From: Variovorax paradoxus EPS
Lineage (GTDB): Bacteria > Pseudomonadota > Gammaproteobacteria > Burkholderiales > Burkholderiaceae_C
Length of the DNA stretch: 64,000 nucleotides
Reading direction: 5' to 3'
Assembly: GCF_000184745.1 (NCBI RefSeq)
Contig: NC_014931.1
Location: forward strand, 1,674,001-1,738,000
Both the position numbers and the translations under genes were made by a program. The notes beneath the pieces are model-generated. The model had not been told where the DNA came from and did no database searches. It saw only the letters and a program-made list of their open reading frames with translations. Positions 48,158-56,946 of the stretch are shown in pieces. How positions within the stretch are numbered: position 1 is the first letter of the stretch; the number at the start of each line of letters is the position of its first letter.

Positions 48158-49492
48158 ATGCCGCTGTGCGTGACATTCTTCGACCGGCTGGAAGAGCCGG
48201 TCCTGCGCAACCATGCGCACTATTGCCGCAAGTTCGGCTATCCCCATGCCTGGATCGAAGTCGACCGGCTCTCGCATCCTGCGCTGCGCGATTCCGCCAA
48301 GTACTCCGAGATGCTGCGACGCCTGCGCACGCTCGAAGAAGGCGATTGGCTGCTGTTCCTGGACGACCACTCCGTGATATTCCACCCCATGCCGGTCGAG
48401 ACGCTGATGGCGGGGCGAAACCTGCTCGTGGTCGACGGGCCGGGTGGCCTGCCGCTTACCAACATGATGATCCTGCGAAACACGGCCGCGAATCGCGCCC
48501 TGCTTTACTCGCTGATCACCGCCGTTGGCAGCGTGCTCGCGCTGGTGTCGCCCTACCTGGACGAATCCACGCTTCTGCGGCCGGCCGGCATGCTCGAATG
48601 CAATGCACTGATCAATGACTGCTATGTCAACGTGTCCTGGCGGATCACCTCCTGGTTCAACGCCCGCATCTTCGTGGTGAACCTTGATGTCCTGCGCACA
48701 CTTCAGCCCGACGGCCGCGTGACCCAGGACATGCTGCACGACATCAACTTGCAGCGCTTGCTGGTGCGCAGGGTGAATGCAGCGCTGATCGACGCAGAGC
48801 CCGTGCTGTTGCCGCCCGCATATCCCCCGATCTCGGAGGACGCGGTAACGAGCATCAACGAAGGCGCGCCGATCGCCTTCGTCACGCTCTACACCCACCA
48901 CATCAACACCTACGCGCGGGTGTCGGAGCACAACGTGCGGCGCTATTGCGAGCGTCACGGCTATGCGTATCACGTCTACCGGGGCATTCCCGCGGAGCTG
49001 GATCCGGCGATCAATGGCACCTGGGTGAAGAGCTGGCTTGTCCGGCGTCACCTGCCGCAACATCAATGGGTCATCTGGATCGATGCGGACATCCTTTTCG
49101 TCAATCAGTCCAGGCGTGTCGATCCCCTGCTGGAAGGTCGCGAACTGCTGCTTGCAAAGGACATCGGCAACTGGGCTTTCAATGCGGGCGTGATGGGGTT
49201 CCGCAATACCGAGCGCAATGCCGGTCTGCTGACGTGCATCTGGGAGCGCATCACGACGGTGGACGACAAATCGACCGTCTACAGCAGCCAAGGCGACCAG
49301 TTCTACACGAACGAGGTGCTCCAGGAGCAGGGCTTGGTCGGTGAAGACTGCGTGCTCGACAACCTGAGCATCAACACGCCGCCTCAGCTGGCAACTGACG
49401 AAAGCCTGCTGGTTCACTTCGTGAACCTCGGCGAGCCCTACCGGTCCGTGTACATGGCCGACCTCGACGCGAGGTCACAGCGTCAGGGCTGA
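48158..49492 (+). CDS. Internally duplicated glycosyltransferase-like protein
   Basis: 444 residues with two similar halves. Residues 4-120 (VTFFDRLEEPVLRNHAHYCRKF, then WLLFLDDHSVIFHP) match residues 240-360 (AFVTLYTHHINTYARVSEHN, then WVIWIDADILFVNQ). The second half carries an intact DAD motif (309-311) and a QGDQFYTNE plus HFVN pattern, as in GT34-like (GMA12/MNN10) galactosyltransferases. The first half has DDHS (69-72) in the matching place and is probably inactive or differently specific. It is divergent from yegD, 92 bases away, and overlaps the next convergent gene by 10 bases. Donor and acceptor unknown. Confidence 0.72.
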   Translation: MPLCVTFFDRLEEPVLRNHAHYCRKFGYPHAWIEVDRLSHPALRDSAKYSEMLRRLRTLEEGDWLLFLDDHSVIFHPMPVETLMAGRNLLVVDGPGGLPLTNMMILRNTAANRALLYSLITAVGSVLALVSPYLDESTLLRPAGMLECNALINDCYVNVSWRITSWFNARIFVVNLDVLRTLQPDGRVTQDMLHDINLQRLLVRRVNAALIDAEPVLLPPAYPPISEDAVTSINEGAPIAFVTLYTHHINTYARVSEHNVRRYCERHGYAYHVYRGIPAELDPAINGTWVKSWLVRRHLPQHQWVIWIDADILFVNQSRRVDPLLEGRELLLAKDIGNWAFNAGVMGFRNTERNAGLLTCIWERITTVDDKSTVYSSQGDQFYTNEVLQEQGLVGEDCVLDNLSINTPPQLATDESLLVHFVNLGEPYRSVYMADLDARSQRQG

Positions 49493-51318
49493 TAGAGAAA
49501 GGCCATCGCATCGCGCAGCGGCGCCAGGAAGAAGGCGACCATCGCATCGTCGTTCTGACAGTGCAGCAGCCACTGTGCATCGATGAGCCTGGCATCGCGA
49601 TAGATGCGAAGCAGCCGCAGTGCTTCGTTGCGCAACACCCGGCGAACTTCGGCGGGAGAGAAATGCAGGCCCAGGGCGTCTTGCCGGGCAGCCTTGGCCA
49701 TGACGCCCAGCAAACGCTTCGCAAAGGCGGCCGTGGGCTCCCACAGCGGGGCATAGAGAAGCACCAGCAGGTCTAGCTCGTCTGTGGCCAAGTCGGGAAA
49801 CACCCGGGCCAGCATCCACCGACCTGCGTGCATCGATTCCGTCGCATCATGGGAGGGCGGGGACGCCCGTCCTGCGGTGGGCGTTACGGTATCGCAGGTC
49901 CCGGCACCGACCCGCACGTTCGAAAAGCGGGCCCCGGCGGCAACGCATTGGAAGACAAAATGCGCATCGGCGCCGCCTGCAAACCCGGGGTCGAACGCGA
50001 CGCCCCGGTTGAGCAGGAACTGGCGCCGGAACATTCGGCCGTGCGTCGAAACGGGCGCGCTGGCGAGCATGCCGGCCCTGATCTCGTGGTCGAGCGAGGT
50101 CTGCCAGGTTTCCGACGAGTAGCCGACGACTTCCACCTCGGCGCGGTCCGCAAGATAGGCCGCCTGCGCCGCGAGTCGGCTCGGCTCCAGGGCTTCTGCG
50201 CCGTGCATGAAGACGACGAAATCACCGCGGGCATTGCGCAGGCCGGCGTTGAAGGCGGTGCACCGGCTCTCTGAATCCGCGCACGAGCCAACCGGGATCA
50301 CGTCGAGCTTCAGATGGTCGTATGCCGCCAGGAGATCGGGGGACAGGCCCGCGGGCAGCGCGCCGCCGTCCAGCGCGAGGATCACTGTGATCCGGGCCGT
50401 TGCGGCGAGTTGCCCGTGCGGCAGCGCGCAGATGCAGCGGGTGTGGTCTCTCCACTCGAGGAAGCGTTCCAGCGCAGGCGCCAGGACGCTGGACTGCGAG
50501 CGCGTGCTGAAGAGTGAAAGCCCCCGGCCTTCGAGCGCGGCACGCCTTGCCGGATCCGCAACGAGCGCGGCCGTGGCGGCGACAAGCCCCTCGTACCCTG
50601 CGCCGACCACGGCATTGCGCAGCGATGGGTCGATTTCGCTGTCGGGGTAGAGCTCGCACACGATGGCCTTGCGGTGGCGAAAGAAGATCGACAACCTCGG
50701 GATCTCGACAATGCGCGAATCGTCGTAGTTATGGATGTTCAACACCACCTTGGAGCGCAGCAAGTAGGCATCGCGTTCCTCCGGGCTCCAGTGCCGCTGG
50801 GTGGTCGTCTCCACGCGAAGGCCCAGCGCCCGCAGACCGTCGAGCACCTTGACCCGACGCACGCTTTGCAGGCCGAAGAACAGCACGTCGATGTCGCGCT
50901 GCGCCTCGGGCAGCAATGCATCCAGTGCTAGCACGGGCGCTGCGCCGTCTTCGTATCCGAGTGGCGTGTAGTCCGCATGCAGCATGCCGAGCTGCGGCAT
51001 GCGCTGGAAGTTGCTTTCGCTGTACTCCCAGACGTAGGCTCGCTGCAGGATGTCCCGGTACGGCTCGGGGAAGAACTGGCCGCCGGGCGTGAGATGCTCG
51101 AAATTGACGACGATGCAATTCGGCTGCAGTGCCGCAAGGTCTTCCCAGCGCAGGCCCCAGCAGAAGAAGACGATGTTGAGCATGCCAGGCGCCACCACCG
51201 AATGCTGGTAGGTGACCTCATGGCCGAGCCGCTCGAGCGCGATGCGAAACGTCTGGACGATGTCTCCGACGACGTCTTCAACGCCGAGGGAGGTGAGATG
51301 GATGCGTACCGTTTTCAC
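49483..51318 (-). CDS. Two-domain glycosyltransferase, paralogue of 44323-46221
   Basis: 611 residues from a GTG start that overlaps the methyltransferase stop (GTGA). The N-terminal CgeB-like half is close to the other copy: NIVFFCWGLRW, VLFFGLQSVRRVKVL, NIHNYDDSRIVEIPRLS, CELYPDSE. The C-terminal GT2-like half (about 308-420) keeps the fold pattern ARITVILALD and GLRNARGDFVVF, but has MHGAE at 371-375 where the paralogue has SDAGD. It therefore lacks the usual metal-binding acidic pair, and this domain may be inactive. The acceptor is unknown. Confidence 0.75.
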   Translation of the reverse strand: MKTVRIHLTSLGVEDVVGDIVQTFRIALERLGHEVTYQHSVVAPGMLNIVFFCWGLRWEDLAALQPNCIVVNFEHLTPGGQFFPEPYRDILQRAYVWEYSESNFQRMPQLGMLHADYTPLGYEDGAAPVLALDALLPEAQRDIDVLFFGLQSVRRVKVLDGLRALGLRVETTTQRHWSPEERDAYLLRSKVVLNIHNYDDSRIVEIPRLSIFFRHRKAIVCELYPDSEIDPSLRNAVVGAGYEGLVAATAALVADPARRAALEGRGLSLFSTRSQSSVLAPALERFLEWRDHTRCICALPHGQLAATARITVILALDGGALPAGLSPDLLAAYDHLKLDVIPVGSCADSESRCTAFNAGLRNARGDFVVFMHGAEALEPSRLAAQAAYLADRAEVEVVGYSSETWQTSLDHEIRAGMLASAPVSTHGRMFRRQFLLNRGVAFDPGFAGGADAHFVFQCVAAGARFSNVRVGAGTCDTVTPTAGRASPPSHDATESMHAGRWMLARVFPDLATDELDLLVLLYAPLWEPTAAFAKRLLGVMAKAARQDALGLHFSPAEVRRVLRNEALRLLRIYRDARLIDAQWLLHCQNDDAMVAFFLAPLRDAMAFLYQP

Positions 51319-52109
51319 CCGCCGAAGGCGTAGGTGGGCGGATACGAGTTTGAAGCCATCTCCCGCTCGGTGTCGTCGCGGAACTCGCCGCGGTGAGGGC
51401 TGAGCAGGTAGAGGTTCTGGTCGGCGCACAGCCGGGTCAGGTCGGCCACGGATTGCACCTGCAATGTCAGGCCCTCGAGCGACAGCGTCGACGGGAACGT
51501 CTCGCCCTTGTGGCGCTCGAGGATGTCACGTCCGGGACCCAGAAAGTTCCACCGATGATCGAGCACGCGGAAGCCGGTTTGGTAGAACATCTTGCGCGCG
51601 TCAAAATCAGTGAAGAAGCGCAGATGCGTGAAGTCGAGCAGGCCCCAGTTGGTATAGCGCCAGTGCCCTCGGAGCGCGTCGTACAGCAGCGGCAGATTCG
51701 ACGCATTGGGAAGGCTGACCAGGATCTGCGCATCGGGCGCAATGGTGCGATTCAGGCTGTTCAGCAACTGCCAGGGGTTGACCAGGTGTTCGAGCACGTC
51801 GAACAGGCACACCAGGTCGAAGGGGGTTTTCAGCCCCTGTGCACCGAAATCGACGGTTTCCACGTCCCGCTCGACGACCTTGTCGAAATGCTGGCGCGCG
51901 ATCTGCGCGGCCGATGCATCGAATTCGCACCCCCAGAGCTCGCAGCCGGGGTAGCGCTGGCGCAGCAAATGCCCAACGCCGCCGGAGCCACAACCGATAT
52001 CGAGTGCGACGGTGGGGGGGCGCCGGAGCATGTCCAGGCACTCGGGTCTGGGATTGAACGGGTAGACGTATTCCTTCTTGTCGCGGTCTTGCCAGAGAAA
52101 ATCGGTCAC
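51315..52109 (-). CDS. Class I SAM-dependent methyltransferase
   Basis: 264 residues. Motif I is VALDIGCGSGGVGHLL at about 34-49, followed by a CEFDASAAQIA acidic motif II and FDLVCLFDVLEHLVNPW, the Methyltransf_11/23 pattern. The remainder includes SLPNASNLP and a tail of Pro/Tyr/Gly. It sits 13 bases after lysS and overlaps the glycosyltransferase by four bases. This links methylation to the glycan module; the target is unknown. Confidence 0.85.
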   Translation of the reverse strand: MTDFLWQDRDKKEYVYPFNPRPECLDMLRRPPTVALDIGCGSGGVGHLLRQRYPGCELWGCEFDASAAQIARQHFDKVVERDVETVDFGAQGLKTPFDLVCLFDVLEHLVNPWQLLNSLNRTIAPDAQILVSLPNASNLPLLYDALRGHWRYTNWGLLDFTHLRFFTDFDARKMFYQTGFRVLDHRWNFLGPGRDILERHKGETFPSTLSLEGLTLQVQSVADLTRLCADQNLYLLSPHRGEFRDDTEREMASNSYPPTYAFGG

Positions 52110-52122
52110 AGCGTCTCCGTTG

Positions 52123-53685
52123 TCAGAGTTCCCGCCGAAGCGCCGGGAACAGGATCACGTCGCGGATGCTCGGCGAATCGGTCAGCAGCATCATCAGCCG
52201 GTCGATGCCGATGCCGCAGCCGCCGGTGGGCGGCATGCCGTATTCGAGCGCGCGCACGAAGTCGTGGTCGTAGTACATCGCTTCGTCGTCGCCGCTGTCC
52301 TTGGCGGCCACCTGCGCGTTGAAGCGGGCGGCCTGGTCTTCGGCATCGTTCAGCTCGCTGAAGCCGTTGCCGAATTCGCGGCCCGTGATGTAGAGCTCGA
52401 AGCGCTCGGTGACCTCGGGGCGCTCGTCGTTGGCGCGTGCCAGCGGCGAGATCTCGGTCGGGTGTTCCATGATGAAGGTCGGCTGCCAAAGCTTCTCTTC
52501 AACGGTCTCTTCGAAATACATCACCTGCAGGCTCGCGAGGCTGCGCTGCGAAAGCTTGTCTTTTTCTTCGCTCAGGCCGAGCTTGCGCAGGCCGTTGATG
52601 AGCCAAGCGGTGTCGTCCACGCCATCGCCGGCGTCGGTGTGCTTCAGGATCGCTTCGCGGATCGTCAGCCGCTCGAAGGGCTGGCTCAGGTCGACGGGCT
52701 TGCCGCCGTACGTCAGCTGCTGCGAGCCCACGGCCTTGTCGGCGATGGTGCGGATCAGCGTCTCGGTGAAGTCCATCAGGTCGCGGTAGTTCCAGTAGGC
52801 CGCGTAGAACTCCATCATCGTGAACTCGGGGTTGTGCCGCACCGAGATGCCTTCGTTGCGGTAGCTCCGGTTGATTTCGAACACGCGCTCGAAGCCGCCG
52901 ACGATCAGGCGCTTCAGGTACAGCTCGGGCGCGATGCGCAGGAACATCTCCTGGTCGAGCGCGTTGTGATGCGTCTTGAAGGGCTTGGCGTTCGCGCCGC
53001 CCGGAATCGGGTGCAGCATGGGCGTCTCGACTTCGAGGAAGTCGTTGGCGACCATGAATTCGCGCAGGGCGCTCACGGCCTTGCTGCGTGCGGTGAAGCG
53101 CACGCGGGCCGCCTCGTCGGTGATCAGGTCGACGTAGCGCTGGCGGTACTTCTGCTCCTGGTCGGCCATGCCGTAGAAATCGCCAGGGAGCGGGCGCAGG
53201 CTCTTGGTGAGAAGACGCAGCTTCGTCACCTTGACCGACAGTTCGCCGGTCTTGGTCTTCATCAGCGTGCCTTCGGCACCCAGGATGTCGCCGAGGTCCC
53301 AGCGCTTGAACTCTGCGTAGGCTTCTTCGCCGACGGCGTCGCGCGTCACGTAGAGCTGGATGCGGCCGGTGGCGTCCTGCAGGGTCGCGAAGCTGGCCTT
53401 GCCCATCACGCGCTTGAGCATCATGCGGCCCGCCACGCTGACGGAAATGGCTTGTGCCTCGAGCGCTTCGGCCTCGACCGCATCGTGCGCCGCGACGAGC
53501 GCCGCGGCGCGATGGCCCGGCTTGAAGTCGTTGGGGAACGCGACGCCCTTGCCCTCGACCTGTGCGGTGCGCAGCAGCTTGAGCTTTTCGCGGCGTTCGG
53601 CAATGAGCTTGTTGTCGTCGACGGCGGGGGCTGCGGCAGCGGCTGCAGCGGGCGTAGGAATGGGAGGGGTCAGGTGATCGGACAT
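52123..53685 (-). CDS. lysS: Lysyl-tRNA synthetase, class II
   Basis: 520 residues. N-terminal OB-fold anticodon-binding domain ([20 protein letters not shown]), then class II motif 2 ([22 protein letters not shown] split across the fold) and motif 3 ([14 protein letters not shown]). It charges tRNA-Lys. The N-terminus has an Ala/Pro-rich extension of about 25 residues. It is followed on the same strand by the SAM methyltransferase and glycosyltransferase genes, an unusual set of partners for lysS. Confidence 0.97.
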   Translation of the reverse strand: MSDHLTPPIPTPAAAAAAAPAVDDNKLIAERREKLKLLRTAQVEGKGVAFPNDFKPGHRAAALVAAHDAVEAEALEAQAISVSVAGRMMLKRVMGKASFATLQDATGRIQLYVTRDAVGEEAYAEFKRWDLGDILGAEGTLMKTKTGELSVKVTKLRLLTKSLRPLPGDFYGMADQEQKYRQRYVDLITDEAARVRFTARSKAVSALREFMVANDFLEVETPMLHPIPGGANAKPFKTHHNALDQEMFLRIAPELYLKRLIVGGFERVFEINRSYRNEGISVRHNPEFTMMEFYAAYWNYRDLMDFTETLIRTIADKAVGSQQLTYGGKPVDLSQPFERLTIREAILKHTDAGDGVDDTAWLINGLRKLGLSEEKDKLSQRSLASLQVMYFEETVEEKLWQPTFIMEHPTEISPLARANDERPEVTERFELYITGREFGNGFSELNDAEDQAARFNAQVAAKDSGDDEAMYYDHDFVRALEYGMPPTGGCGIGIDRLMMLLTDSPSIRDVILFPALRREL

Positions 53686-53808
53686 GGGGAGCGGGTGAGG
53701 CGCAACGGGAGCGTGCGCGAGCCCGGGATTTTAGCCGATCAGATTCGAATGAAACTGGCTCGAAGCGCCCGCCAATCCTGCGCGATGCGCTACGGAAAAT
53801 ATAGCGAA

Positions 53809-54456
53809 CTATTCAGCGATGCCCGTGCGTGCGAGCAGATCACTCACCAGCTCGAGCCGCATCAGCGGACTGTCGAGCTCCATCAGCCGTTGCCGCAGTT
53901 CGAGCTGCATCGGCACCAGCTCGCACCAGCGGTTCGCGACCCAGCCGCAGTCGTCGAACCGGTAGGGCTCGCCGATGGGCAGCCGCACCGTCTTGGCGCC
54001 CTGGGCCCGACGGCGTTCTTCGAGCGTGTCGACCAAGCGCCGCAGTGCAGTGGCCGTGTGTTTGAGGTCGTCGGGGATTTCGAGCGCGATGTCTTCGATC
54101 ACCGCTTCCACCTCGGCGACCCACAGGCCGTGCTTCTGCAACTCGGTGCTGCGAACGCGAAAGCGTTGCGTGCCGATGCATTCGATCTGAAGGAGGCCGC
54201 TTTGTGGCGATTCGAATTCGCGGATGACGGCGAGCGTGCCGATGGCAGCGAAGCTTTCCGCATCGGCGCCGGCCTTGCGGACCTCGCTGCCGCTCGTGAG
54301 GCTGACCACGCCGAACGGCGCATCGGCCTTGCGGCATTTGCCGACCATGTCGAGATAACGCACCTCGAAGATGCGCAAAGGCAGCAGGCCGCCAGGGAAC
54401 AGAACCGTACCGAGCGGGAACAATGGCAGTGAATGCAAAAGGGGCTGTGTCGTCAT
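53809..54456 (-). CDS. LON-substrate-binding (Lon N-terminal) domain protein
   Basis: 215 residues. LPLFPLGTVLFPGGLLPLRIFE is split by the N-terminal beta-hairpin of the Lon substrate-binding domain, followed by FGVVSLTSGSEVRKAG and QRFRVRSTEL. The ATPase and protease domains of Lon are absent, so it is a stand-alone LON protein of unknown role. It is divergent from yggT, 50 bases away. Confidence 0.88.
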   Translation of the reverse strand: MTTQPLLHSLPLFPLGTVLFPGGLLPLRIFEVRYLDMVGKCRKADAPFGVVSLTSGSEVRKAGADAESFAAIGTLAVIREFESPQSGLLQIECIGTQRFRVRSTELQKHGLWVAEVEAVIEDIALEIPDDLKHTATALRRLVDTLEERRRAQGAKTVRLPIGEPYRFDDCGWVANRWCELVPMQLELRQRLMELDSPLMRLELVSDLLARTGIAE

Positions 54457-54506
54457 CTAAAAACCTTGCGTGGCTATCATCGCATTCCGCTCACGACCGC
54501 GCCCCC

Positions 54507-55067
54507 ATGCTCTACCAGATTCCTTCGTTCCTCCTCGACGTGATCGTCGGCCTGCTCGGCGGCGCCTGCCTGCTGCGCCTCTACATGCAGTACCACCGGG
54601 TGCCGTTCGGCAACCCGCTCGGCCGCTTCATCTTCGCGATCACCGACTGGATCGTGCTGCCGCTGCGGCGCATCGTGCCTTCGGTCAAGCGCTGGGACCT
54701 GGCGAGCCTGATCGCCGCCTGGCTGCTGGTGCTGCTGAAGTTCCTGCTGCTGTGGCTCCTGATCGGCAATCTCGGCCGCATCGCCACCTTGCCGCTGGTG
54801 TCGCTCGTGGGATTGCTGCAGCTCGCGATCTCGGGGCTGACCGCGCTCCTGGTGGTCTATGCCGTGCTGTCGTGGGTGCCGGGCGCGTCGCCGATGCTGC
54901 TAGACCTGATTTCCCGTCTGGCGGAACCGCTGGTCAGACCATTCCGGCGCTTCATCCCGCTGATCGGCGGCGTGGACCTGTCGCCCCTTGCCGCCATCGT
55001 GGTGCTGCAGGTAATTGCGATCGTGTTGAGCAATTTGCTGGTGTTTGCCTATCAACTGACTTTCTGA
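54507..55067 (+). CDS. yggT: YggT family membrane protein
   Basis: 186 residues with four hydrophobic segments in two YggT repeats: LDVIVGLLGGACLLRLYMQ followed by the RFIFAITDWIVLPLRRIVP motif, then VYAVLSWVPGASPM with AEPLVRPFRRFIPLIGGVDLS as the second copy. YggT proteins are inner-membrane proteins of uncertain function, linked to osmotic or potassium homeostasis in some bacteria. The ATG at 54507 gives the canonical start; upstream codons are unlike the family. A strong terminator follows. Confidence 0.92.
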   Translation: MLYQIPSFLLDVIVGLLGGACLLRLYMQYHRVPFGNPLGRFIFAITDWIVLPLRRIVPSVKRWDLASLIAAWLLVLLKFLLLWLLIGNLGRIATLPLVSLVGLLQLAISGLTALLVVYAVLSWVPGASPMLLDLISRLAEPLVRPFRRFIPLIGGVDLSPLAAIVVLQVIAIVLSNLLVFAYQLTF

Positions 55068-55078
55068 GCCGCAGCCAG

Positions 55079-55094
55079 CAAACAAACAAACAAA
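55079..55094. repeat. Short tetranucleotide repeat (CAAA)4
   Basis: Four consecutive CAAA units lie between the yggT stop and the terminator hairpin, forming an A-rich lead-in. It is non-coding and may simply be part of the terminator region. Confidence 0.6.
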
Positions 55095-55096
55095 AG

Positions 55097-55131
55097 AAAA
55101 GGGCCCGGGTGCATTGCACCCGGGCCCTTTT
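55097..55131. terminator. Bidirectional intrinsic terminator between yggT and accD
   Basis: A perfect 16-base-pair stem (AAAA plus GGGCCCGGGTGC on the left, the complement plus TTTT on the right) with an ATT loop. The A/T ends let it work for yggT on the forward strand and for accD, whose stop lies at 55164, on the reverse strand. Confidence 0.93.
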
Positions 55132-55163
55132 GCTTTGGCTTGCCGCGTTTTGCCGGTCGTCGT

Positions 55164-56036
55164 TCAGCTCACCGCGTCGGCCGGCTGGCGCAGCAGCATC
55201 GCGAGCGTGCTGGCGATGGTCTTGCGCAGTTCGCGGCGGTCGCTGATGAAGTCGATCGCGCCCTTGGTCTGCAGGAACTCGGCGCGCTGGAAGCCTTCGG
55301 GCAGCGTCACGCGCACGGTCGATTCGATCACGCGCGGGCCGGCAAAGCCGATCAGCGCCTTGGGTTCGGCGATGACCACATCGCCCACGAAGGCGAAGCC
55401 GGCGCTCACGCCGCCCATCGTCGGGTCGGTCAGCACGCTGATGTAGGGCAGGCCCTTCTTCGCCAGGCGCGTGAGCGCGGCATTGGTCTTGGCCATCTGC
55501 ATCAGCGAGAGCAGGCCTTCCTGCATGCGCGCGCCGCCGGTGGCGGTGAAGCAGATGAACGGCACCTTCTGCTCGATGGCGGTTTCGACGCCGCGCACGA
55601 AGCGCTCGCCGACCACGCTGCCCATGCTGCCGCCCATGAATTCGAACTCGAAGCAGGCGACAACGACGTTGATGCTGTGGACCGAACCGCCGATGACGAC
55701 CAGCGCGTCGGTCTCGCCGGTGTTTTCCAGGGCTTCCTTCAGGCGCTCGGGGTACTTGCGGCTGTCCTTGAACTTGAGGGCGTCGACCGGGAGCACTTCC
55801 TGGCCGACTTCGTAGCGGCCTTCGGCATCGAGGAACGCGTCGAGCCGCGCGCGGGCGCCGATGCGGTGATGGTGGCTGCAGCTCGGGCAGACGTTCTGGT
55901 TGTGCTCCAGGTCGGTCTTGTAGAGCACCGTCTCGCAGGCCGGGCATTTGATCCACAGGCCCTCGGGCACCTGGCGGCGCTCGGCAGGGTCGGTTTGTGC
56001 GATCTTGGCGGGTAGCAGTTTTTCAAGCCAGCTCAT
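55164..56036 (-). CDS. accD: Acetyl-CoA carboxylase carboxyltransferase beta subunit
   Basis: 290 residues. With AccA it transfers CO2 from biotin to acetyl-CoA, supplying malonyl-CoA to the Fab enzymes. A zinc finger at C31, C34, C50 and C53 (CPAC...CPSC) opens the protein, and [15 protein letters not shown] and [15 protein letters not shown] are in the carboxyltransferase core. It is the last gene of the trp-containing unit. A palindromic element lies between it and trpA. Confidence 0.97.
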   Translation of the reverse strand: MSWLEKLLPAKIAQTDPAERRQVPEGLWIKCPACETVLYKTDLEHNQNVCPSCSHHHRIGARARLDAFLDAEGRYEVGQEVLPVDALKFKDSRKYPERLKEALENTGETDALVVIGGSVHSINVVVACFEFEFMGGSMGSVVGERFVRGVETAIEQKVPFICFTATGGARMQEGLLSLMQMAKTNAALTRLAKKGLPYISVLTDPTMGGVSAGFAFVGDVVIAEPKALIGFAGPRVIESTVRVTLPEGFQRAEFLQTKGAIDFISDRRELRKTIASTLAMLLRQPADAVS

Positions 56037-56050
56037 AGGACTCCGGAATT

Positions 56051-56093
56051 AGCTCCCCTCTCCTTGGAAGGAGAGGGGCTGGGGGTGAGGGCA
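56051..56093. repeat. Palindromic intergenic element between trpA and accD
   Basis: Arms CCCCTCTCCTT (56055-56065) and AAGGAGAGGGG (56068-56078) are perfectly complementary with two bases between, followed by CTGGGGGTGAGGG. This GA/CT-rich palindrome with a GGGGTGAGGG tail has the look of the short dispersed repeats scattered in many proteobacterial intergenic regions. Copy number cannot be judged from this window; only one copy was noticed. Confidence 0.65.
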
Positions 56094-56100
56094 ACCGAGA

Positions 56101-56946
56101 TTATCGGCCAGCCGCATTCTTGGGGGTAGCCGCCGGCAGGGCGTCCAGCGCCTCGCGGATGCCGGCGAGGAATTCGCGCACCGCGGGCACCACCTTCTCG
56201 CGCGGTTGCCCGTCGATCAGCTGGATGATCTTGGTGCCGATCACCACGGCGTCCGCCGCCGAACCGACCGCCTGCGCGGTGCGTGCGTCGCGGATGCCGA
56301 AGCCCACGCCGACCGGGATGCTCACATGCTGACGGATGCGCGGGATCATCTGGCCGACCGCCTCGGTGTCCAGGTGGCCGGCGCCGGTCACGCCCTTGAG
56401 CGACACGTAGTAGACGTAGCCGCTCGCGATGCGCGCGACCTGCGCCATGCGCTCGTCGGTGCTCGTGGGCGCCAGCAGGAAGATCAGGTCGATGTTCGCC
56501 GCCTTCAGGTCGGCAGCGAAGGCCTCGCATTCCTCGGGCGGGTAGTCGACGACCAGCAGGCCGTCGACCCCGGCGGCCGATGCGTCGCGGATGAAGGCCT
56601 GTTTGCCGTGCACGAGGTCATAGCGCTCGACCGGGTTCGCATAGCCCATCAACACCACCGGCGTGGTCGTGTCCTTCTGGCGAAACGCGGCCACGATGGC
56701 GAGCACCTGCTTCATGCCGACGCCCAGGGCCAGCGCGGCTTCGCCGGCCTTCTGGATCACAGGGCCGTCGGCCATCGGGTCGGAAAAAGGCACGCCCAGC
56801 TCGATCACGTCGGCGCCTGCCTCGACCATGCCGTGCATTAGCTCGGGGGTGATGTCGGCGAAGGGGAAGCCGGCGGTGACATACGGAATCAGCGCCTTGC
56901 GGCCCTGCGCCTCGAGGGTCTTGAAGGTGGCGGCAATGCGGCTCAT
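56101..56946 (-). CDS. trpA: Tryptophan synthase alpha subunit
   Basis: 281 residues. It cleaves indole-3-glycerol phosphate to indole. The catalytic residues fall at E49 and D60 ([18 protein letters not shown]), the same numbers as in the well-studied enterobacterial enzyme. The start overlaps the trpB stop by one base, so alpha and beta subunits are made together. Confidence 0.97.
   Translation of the reverse strand: MSRIAATFKTLEAQGRKALIPYVTAGFPFADITPELMHGMVEAGADVIELGVPFSDPMADGPVIQKAGEAALALGVGMKQVLAIVAAFRQKDTTTPVVLMGYANPVERYDLVHGKQAFIRDASAAGVDGLLVVDYPPEECEAFAADLKAANIDLIFLLAPTSTDERMAQVARIASGYVYYVSLKGVTGAGHLDTEAVGQMIPRIRQHVSIPVGVGFGIRDARTAQAVGSAADAVVIGTKIIQLIDGQPREKVVPAVREFLAGIREALDALPAATPKNAAGR

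Noticed and set aside
52078..54432. Open frame of 784 codons on the forward strand across lysS
   Set aside because: Antisense to lysS and the LON-domain gene; the sequence composition is His/Arg/Ala-rich as in shadow frames.
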